A stretch of DNA of 64,000 bases from assembly GCF_001027925.1 (NCBI RefSeq), contig NZ_LECT01000054.1:1-64000 (forward strand), read 5' to 3'. Both the position numbers and the translations under genes were made by a program. Below the pieces are notes generated by a model that worked only from the letters and a program-made list of their open reading frames with translations, ran no database searches and was not told where the DNA came from. This DNA is from Rhodopirellula islandica. GTDB lineage: Bacteria > Planctomycetota > Planctomycetia > Pirellulales > Pirellulaceae. Positions 30,301 through 39,300 of the stretch are shown in pieces (the first letter of the stretch is position 1; the number at the start of each line of letters is the position of its first letter).

Positions 30301-33300
30301 CGTCGACATCCACCAAGTTGACCGAGGATAGATCCAAGTCCCCTGGTTCATCTTCGTTCACAGTCAATGTGGTTGGGAAACCACCCGAATTGCTGTCGCT
30401 CGGATCATCGTTGATCGGATCAACCGTGATATTCACGACTCGAGTGATCGTCAATGGATCAGCGACACCGTTGGTCGTCCCGTTGTCCTGCAACGTGATC
30501 GTGAACGTATCCGTGCCGTTGAAATTCAGGTCCGGCGTGTAGTCAATCTCACCACTGAGAAGGTCATAGACCACGGTGCCGTTTGCCGGCTGTGTACCAC
30601 CAATCAGGGTCAACGACTGAGAGACTTCATTCGCTGGCCCTGGAGTCGCACCGACAAGCATGTCTGCATCTAGCAGCGGAATGTCTTCGTCCGTCGAGTA
30701 CGCGTTCAATGGTGGTGCGATCGGAAGATCATTGACTTCGGTGACGGTGAAGCCGACTGACCCTGTGCCCGTCAGCGGCGTGCCGTCAAATCCGCTGGCG
30801 CCCCCGTCATTGACGGTAGCAGAGAGCGTTTCGGTGCCGTTGAAATCGCCGGTCGGCGAGTAGGTGACGTTGGCAGCCGACAAGTAGGCATTCAAGTCCG
30901 TTTGCGATCCGGTCAACGTGATCGTGCCGGTGCCAGAATCAGCGACCGTCACTCCGCCCGATCCAACCGCCGTCAGCGATCCGTTTGCGACCGAAAGTTC
31001 CAGGTCCAGTGGGGCCGCTCCGGCGTCAACGTCCGAAACGGTGATGCCAGTGATCGCATTGACAACGCTTGGCGAGAGACTGCCAATGCTGTCTTCGGCA
31101 ACGTTTGGCAGACTGGCCGGCATCGTCACGGTCGGTGCGTCGTTGACCGCGTCAATGTCAACACTGATCACTCCGACAGTCACATCGAGTGCACCACCGA
31201 TGCCGGTGTTGCCCAGGTCATCAAATTCGACCGTGATCGTGTCGGCGTCGGTGCCGATCGTGTCCGTTGCCCCGGTGTACTTGATCGCACCCACGCTTTG
31301 CAGCAGGGCATTCAAATCGGCCAAGGTTCCACTTGCAGTCAGAGCCTGTGGTGTTCCCCCCAGCGTAATCAAGCCGACGAGCGGGCCGGGAATCGCGATC
31401 GAGACCGCACCGTTCCCCGCACCTGTCGTGAGCGTCAGCATGGTCGTTCCAGCACCTGCATCGACGTCACTGATGACAGCGCCCGACATGTCGACTGCCG
31501 TGGTGGTTTCTTCGAACACGGTGATATCGGCTGGCAACGAACCCGTTACGGTCGGGCCATCATTGATGCCGTCAATCGAAACATTGACGGTGGCCGCGGT
31601 GATCGTCCCTGTTGCTCCAGTGCCCGTGTTCCCCAAGTCACTGAAGTCGACCGTGATGGTGTCGACGTTCGTTCCGACAACGTCCGTGGCTCCTTCGTAG
31701 CTAACTGCCGAAGTGTCTTGCAAAAGAGCATTGAGATCAGCCAGCGAACCGGTCAGGACGACCGACGTTCCCGATGCGGAAGCCGTCGCAACGTTTGTGT
31801 GTGATGCAAGATCAACGGAGATGATCCCGGCACCGGCACCCGATGAAATTGTCAATTCGGTGTCTTCACTGCCCGCATCAATGTCGGCCAACACAATCGA
31901 GGACAAGTCGACATTCGTATCGGTTTCTTCGTCCACGGTGATGTCCGCTGGCGTGCCAGTGGACGTCGGCGGATCGTTCTGCGGCAGAATATCAAGCGAC
32001 AAGGTCAGATTGGTCACGCTGGGCAACGCAGCCCCGGGGTTGTGCCCCAAATCGTTCGCACTGACCGTGATGTCCACATCGGTGTCGTCGTTCGCGTCTG
32101 GCGTGAACGTGACCGCGCCGTTCGTGCCTGCTAGCAACGCATTGATATCGGCTCGTGAACCGGTGACCGTCAACACGCTGGCAGACCCGCTAACGGCTAG
32201 CGATGTGCCGGCAACCGAAAGTGATCCTGACGCAGCGGACAACGACAGTTCCATGTCGTCGGTCCCCGCGTCGACGTCTTGCAGTGTGACACCGGACAGG
32301 TCGAGTGCGGCACTGTCGTCTTCGCCAACCGTTTGGCCGGTCGGGAAGCTGCCAGTGAAGGTGGGGGCATCATTGACGGGTGTGATATTGATCGGGACGG
32401 TTCCCAGGATCACGCTACCACCACCGCCAGCACCCGTGTTGCCGTTGTCCGTGACAATCAACGTCAAGAAGTGTGTTGGCGACCCGTTGGCGTTGAGTGC
32501 ACCTTGGAACTGGAGTGATCCTGTAGATCCTGCCAAGAAGCTGTTCAAGTTCGCGAGTGTTCCGGTGACGTTGACCGTTGAACTTCCGCTGCCGGTGATC
32601 GTCAGTGCAGGATTGGTCACAAACACCTTGCCACCAGCACTGGATGAGAATGTGACGGTCAGATTTCCAAGGCCGACATCCACGTCGTCAAGTTGAGCCG
32701 TGTTCAACCCGATGGTCGTTAACACATCTTCGTCAACGGTGATCGTTGCGGGGAGTGACCCGACGAGGTAAGGATCGTCGTTGACCGAGGTGACATTGAA
32801 ACTGGCGATCGCCGTGTCATTACCACCGTTTCCGTCACTGACCGCGAACGAAAGTTCGACGAGGCCTTTGAAATTGCCAGCGGGCGTGAACGTCCAGTTG
32901 GGGCTTGAACCTGAGATCGATCCAGAGCCAGTCACCACGTTGACTGCTGTCACGGTTAACGTGTCGCCTGGCAAATCAATGTCGTCCGTATTGGCCAGCA
33001 AATCGATGTCGGTGAAGGTCAACGCGTTGTCTTCGGTCGTGTCCGACAGCGTTACGTCGCCCGCATCGGGATCATCATTGGCAGGGGCAACTTCGATTTC
33101 AAAGGTGTGGGTTGTCGAGTCAAAGCCGCCATTGGAAGTCGCACCATCATCGCTGACCACAACCGTCACAACCGCTGTGCCGTTTTGATTATCCGCTAGT
33201 TCGTAGGTCAGTTCCCCGGTCACCAGACTGATTGCTGGTTGTCCGGTTGCTGTGAACAAGCTTGAACTATCGTTGGAAACCGCGACGGTGAGCGTCTGGG

Positions 33301-36300
33301 ACGACTCATTCGCAGCCCCGGCATCCAGTCCTGTCAAGAAACCTGGAACTGAAATGGATCCATCGTCTTCCGTATTGGACTGATCAGCCCCCAGTGTGAA
33401 GTTGGGAGCGTCATTGACCGCTGCGATGTTGATATCGATCGATGGCAGCGCGACAGCCGCCGCGACTCCATCGCTCAACGAGATGGTAAGCGTATCGCCG
33501 GGTGCCCCAAAGTCATCGGCCGCACCCTGATAGACAACCGCTCCAGGGCCATCCAGGAACGCATTGATGGCGGACTTGGTACCCACCAGCGTTACAGTGC
33601 TGGTGCCGGGGTTGGTCACCGTCACACCACCGCCAGTGGTGGCCGTCAGGATTCCGGAGCCGACTGCAAGGATCACGGAAAGATTGGTGGAATCCACATC
33701 CGCGACTTCAATTGCCGCCAAGTTCAATCCCGATGCAATGTCTTCGTTGACGCTTTGAGCCGCGGGCAACGTCCCCGCATTGTAGGGAGCATCATTGACA
33801 GCATTGACTGTGAAGCTGGCGGTCGCCGTGTTGGCCGAAGTCGCCGCCGATGGGGTTCCATCGTCCGTCACCTGGAACGTCAACTCGACCGGCCCGTTGT
33901 AATCGGTTGCCGGCGTGAAGGTGAATCCAGTGAGTGCGTCGCCGCTGATCGATCCAGACCCTACCGATATGACTGGCGTGGTCGCGATCAAGTTATCGAA
34001 TTCCGGATCGGTGCTATTGGCCGTCAATTCGGCGCTGGTGATTGCCAGCGGGGTGTCTTCGTTGGTGTTGGCAAGCGTGACATCGACAGCGACCGGGGCG
34101 TCATTGACCGGATCGACAACCACATTGAACGTGCTATCGACCGTCAAACCACCACTGTCCTCTGCGGTCACTGTGACCGTGGTCGCCCCGTTCTGGTTCG
34201 CTTGGAAATCCAAGATCAGATCGGTGCCAACAATGTTGGCCGTCACGAGCGAGCCGTCCGCACTGATCGCCGTCAATGTCAACGGTGTGGACATTGCGTC
34301 GTCTTCCAAGTCAGCGAATACACCGCTTAGATCAATCGTCACGTCAGCGGAGTCTTCATTCACGGTGACGTCTGTGATTGGATTCGCGACCGTCGGATCG
34401 TCATTCACTGGGGTCACTGTGATTGCGACAGTGTCCGTATCAACCAGGACATTGACAACATCGCCGGTGTTGCCCAGGTCGCTGGTGACAATCGTCAGCA
34501 GGTCGGCGCCGTTGTAGTTGGCGGTTGGGCTGTAGGTCAGCCCTTCCAACGCTGTGTTGATTGCCAGTGCCGTCCCTTGGAATGTCATCGCCGAATCGGC
34601 AGATCCTGTACCACTGGAGAGGAACAATCCACCGATCCCGCTCAACGTCAGGGCACCATGAGACACGGACAGCGTGACTTCCAACAGATTGGTGCCGGCC
34701 ACGACATCCACGTCCGAAACCGTGATTTCATTTGAAGTGAGGCTTTCGAATGTCAGCGTCCCATCTTCAACAACCGTTTGTGCCCCAGGAACGTCGTTGA
34801 CCGGCGAATCGTTCACTGCTGCCAAGTTGAAGCTGGCCTGCGCGGTATCCGATCCCATCGGGGTACCATCATCGCTGACCGTGAAGCCCAACACGACAGG
34901 GCCGTTGTAATTGGCCGCTGGTGTGTAGGTCCAAACACCAGGACTGGTCAGTGCAATGTCTCCCCCGCCACTGAAAACCACGACCGAACCGACCGACATC
35001 GTATCGCCTTCGGTATCCGAAGAACTTGCTAGCAGTTCGGCTTCGGTGATTGTTTTCGCCGTGTCTTCTGTTCCTGACGTGAGCGTCACGTTCCCGGCAT
35101 CCGGGGCATCGTTGTCCGCCGTGATGTTGATATCGAACATTTGTGCGTCGGCAGTGTCATCGGCGCCGACATTGGCAGTCCCGCCATTGTCGCTCAAGAC
35201 AACGGTGACGGTCGCGGTACCAAAGGCATCGGGTGCCAAAGTGTAGGTCAAATCACCCGTCACCGAGTCGATCGACGGCTGGACGGTAAACAGCGCGTTG
35301 TCGCTATTGGTGACGGTGTAGGTCAGCACCTGCCCACTTTCGTCAGCAGGTCCCGCCGATTGGGCAGAGACAAAACCGGGGACCGTTTGAGGCGCCGCAT
35401 CTTCGGTCACCGTTTGGCTGCCCCCGATCGTGAAGCTCGGTTCATCGTTGACTGCGGTGACATTGATGACGAACGTTTGCGTGGCTGTCGTGTCGAAACC
35501 ACCGTTCAGGGTCCCGCCGCTATCCATCAACTGGACGGTCACCGTCGACGTGCCGTTCGCATCCGCAGTTGGCGTGAACGTCAAGTCACCGGTCACGGGA
35601 TCAATCGCTGGCTGAGCACTGAACAATCCAGCGTTCGTGTTGCTGATGATGGTCGTCAGCGACTGCCCTGACTCGTTGGACGGTCCCTTCGAAATCGCCC
35701 CCAAGAAGCCGTTGACGGTCGTGGGGCCGGCATCCTCCAGAACGGTTTGGTCGGGACCGACCGTGAAGCTAGGCACGTCGTTGACCGGCGTCACGGTTAC
35801 GAATGCGGTGCCCACCAGGCCACTGGCCAGGGTGAACCCAAAGCTGGCGGGCCCAAAGTAATCGCTGTCGGGCACGAAGCGTACGGTGCCACTGCCAAGG
35901 TTGAACAGTGTTCCATGGGTCGCGGCAGTGGAATCAAAAGCAGTGATGTTGGTGCCGTCAACGCTGATGTTGAAATCGACCGATTCCTCTTCCAGAACCG
36001 TCGCATAGACGTAACCCGCTGTGTTGATCGAGAACGCATCGGTTTCGGTATATGCCGCTTGAACGTTGCCAGCGATGTCTTGGCCGTCCGCGACGGCAAT
36101 ATCGACATCCGGCGTGAATTCATCGGCGTCCGTGACCGAGTAAACCAACGTCAGCGTTGTATCGGCGGCTGACCAAGTGCTGGATGTTTGCGTTGTCGTG
36201 CCAGTGATCGACGGGGAGACGAACGAGATATTCGGTGCAACCGCGGTGTCCATGGTGGTGTCGAAGACGATGACAACTTCCAAGCCACTGCCCACATTCG

Positions 36301-39300
36301 AATCGTGAATCGTGATCGGCGTGGCCGTCACGCTGGTGACGGTAGGCGTGTCCTTGTCCAACACCGATGTGTCGGTTGCAGCGACGCCTTCGTTGCCGAA
36401 CGAATCGGTCAGGGTCAGGCTGTAAGTCAGATTGCCATTGTTGAGGCTGCTGACGTCAACGGGAATATTGAACGCGGCAGAAACGACAGTTCCCGACGCG
36501 ACAACGTCTGTTCCACCACCGTCACTGCTGACCGTCAACGTGTAGCCGGTGCCGACCTCAGCGCCTGTCACATCCACGCTGTCGGCGGCCGCTTCGGCCG
36601 CGGTCAGGTTGCCATCGCCGGCGGCCATGATTCCATAACCCGCGGGGGCGATCGTATCGATTGCCGATGCAAGAGTTGTGGAGAGGCCCGTCACGGCAAC
36701 CATCTCGTTGCCCGATCCAGCACCGCCAATGCCAGCGGCGTCTTTGGCACCGGAAATATCGAATTGAACGTCTGCTAGTTCAACGTCTGCATCAACGACG
36801 GTGTAGGCGACTTCGTACTTCTTGGGAGTGGCCCAGGAGCCCGAACCAAGCGTCAAAGTCGTGCCAGCATTCGAGGTGACCGTTGGAAGCACACCTGTGT
36901 CCATCGGCTCACTGAATGTAACCGTCAGCGTCGCTGTGTTTGAATCATCTGCCTCGCTGATGGCAGTGTCATCCAAAGACAAACTGCTAATCGTTGGTTT
37001 CACGCCATCGACTTGCAATCCAGCGAAGTCCTGGTTCAGGAAGTACAGGTTGGTGGCAACTGTTGCCAGGTTGTTGCCGGCCGCATCGGTGATGACGGAT
37101 CCTTGCAGGAACTCATTGACCTGAACCAAATCGGATCGCAGCCCACGACGACGAACGCCATCTGTGTCCAAATCGCCTTCGACAACCGTGTACTGGAACG
37201 TTGCTGAGGTGGCAGTGGAAGACGTCATCGCCATGACTCGATTGTCACCGCCAAATCCACTTCCGAAGAACATGTTCAGTTGAGGCGAACCACCGGTTTC
37301 GTCAATCGTCACGGGCTCAGCAAAGTTCACAACAAACTCAATGGTGTCACCGATTTTGTAGGTGCCCAGACCGCTGGTGAGGTTGACCGAACCGACATCG
37401 GGCGCTTCGGTGTCAACGGCCTGAACGGCTTGAGTCGCGGCTAGATTGGGATTGCTAGCAGCATCCACTGCCACGCTGGCGGCGACATCGACCGTGATAT
37501 CCGTGGTTGAGCCAGCATCGGGCGTTACAGCGAGCGTGTACGTGTTGCCGTCGACAGCCGTGAATGTGCCCTTGGTGCCACCGACAACATTCACATCGGA
37601 TGCGTCAAATCCAGTCATGTCTTCGCTGAACTCAAACGTGAAGATCACATCACCACCAGCGATGTTGGCAACGCCCGCTTCGTCATCAGTGATGGCGACG
37701 GAAGGCGCCGTTGTGTCGACCGCCTGTACCGCTTGGGTTGCCGTAACATTGGGATTGCTGGCTGCGTCTGCAGCCACGCTGGCAGCAACATCCACGGTGA
37801 TGTCCGTGGTCGAATTCGGATCGGGCGTCACAGCCAGCGTGTAAGTGTTACCGTCAACAGCCGTGAACGTGCTCTTGGTTCCTCCGGCAACGACCACATC
37901 GGTTGCGTCAAATCCGGTGACATCTTCGCTGAACTCAAACGTGAAAACCACGTCTCCACCAGCGATGTTTGCAACTCCGGCCTCATCGTCGGTGATGACG
38001 ACCGTTGGAGCAACGGTATCAACGGCCTGAACGGCTTGAGTCGCGGCTAGATTGGGATTGCTAGCGGCATCCACAGCCACGCTGGCGGCGACATCGACCG
38101 TGATGTCCGTGGTCGAGCCGGCATCGGGCGTTACGGCAAGCGTGTACGTGTTACCGTCGACAGCCGTGAAGGCGCCCTTGGTTCCGCCGGCAACAACCAC
38201 ATCAGTGGCATCAAAACCAATCACATCCTCGCTGAACTCAAACGTGAAGACCACGTCACCACCTGCGATATTGGCAACGCCCGCTTCGTCATCAGTGATG
38301 GCGACGGATGGCGCCGTTGTGTCGACCGCCTGTACCGCTTGGGTTGCCGCAACATTGGGATTGCTGGCTGCGTCTGCAGCCACGCTGGCAGCCACATCCA
38401 CGGTGATGTCCGTGGTCGAATTCGGGTCAGGTGTCACAGCCAGCGTGTAGGTGTTGCCGTCGACAGCTGTGAACGTGCTCTTGGTTCCTCCGGCAACAAC
38501 CACATCGGTGGCATCAAAACCAATCACATCCTCGCTGAATTCAAACGTGAAAATCACGTCTCCACCAGCAATGTTTGCCACGCCAGCCTCATCGTCAGTG
38601 ATGGTGACCGTTGGCGCGACACTGTCATAAGTGATCGATACAATATTGGAAGCAACGCTGTCGTTGTTGGCCGGGTAGTCGTATGCTGCCGCAGCATCAA
38701 TCTGGACCGTGATCGGCCCTTGGCCGGACGGGACGACAAAGAAACTGTAGTTGTTGCCGCTGCCGCCAAGGGACCCGGGCTGAACCACGCCACCGGTGAC
38801 CGTGATTTCGTTTTCTTGGAGGCCAAGGACGCTCTCGCTAAACAAGGCTTCAAAGGGGATCGGATTCGCATTGGTTGGACTGCTCTGTGAAGTCGACAAA
38901 ACGACGGTAGGAGCGACTGCGTCCACCAACACGGCGGTGGTGGATCCAACGGAAACCAACGTGTTGTCTGCGGCGTTTCCGTTAATATTGGCGTCTTCCA
39001 GACCCGCGGACAGCGAATCGACCTCGATGCCGTTTGTATCAAGCTCGCCCGTCATGACCGTATAGCGGAACGTGGCTGTTGAACCGGAGACTGGGCCCAA
39101 CAAGCTAGCGGAAACCGCGGTCGATCCGATCGTCAACCCAAGCGTCGGTGTTCCCGATACCGAAATGTCTTTATCGAAAGTCACCGTAAAATCGAGGGCG
39201 TCACCCGCGACATATGTGTTGTTGGCGGGGACCGCAACCGAGGTGATCACGGGCGCGGCAGTGCTTATCGTGACGTCAGCAAACTCTAGATTTTCAAAAT

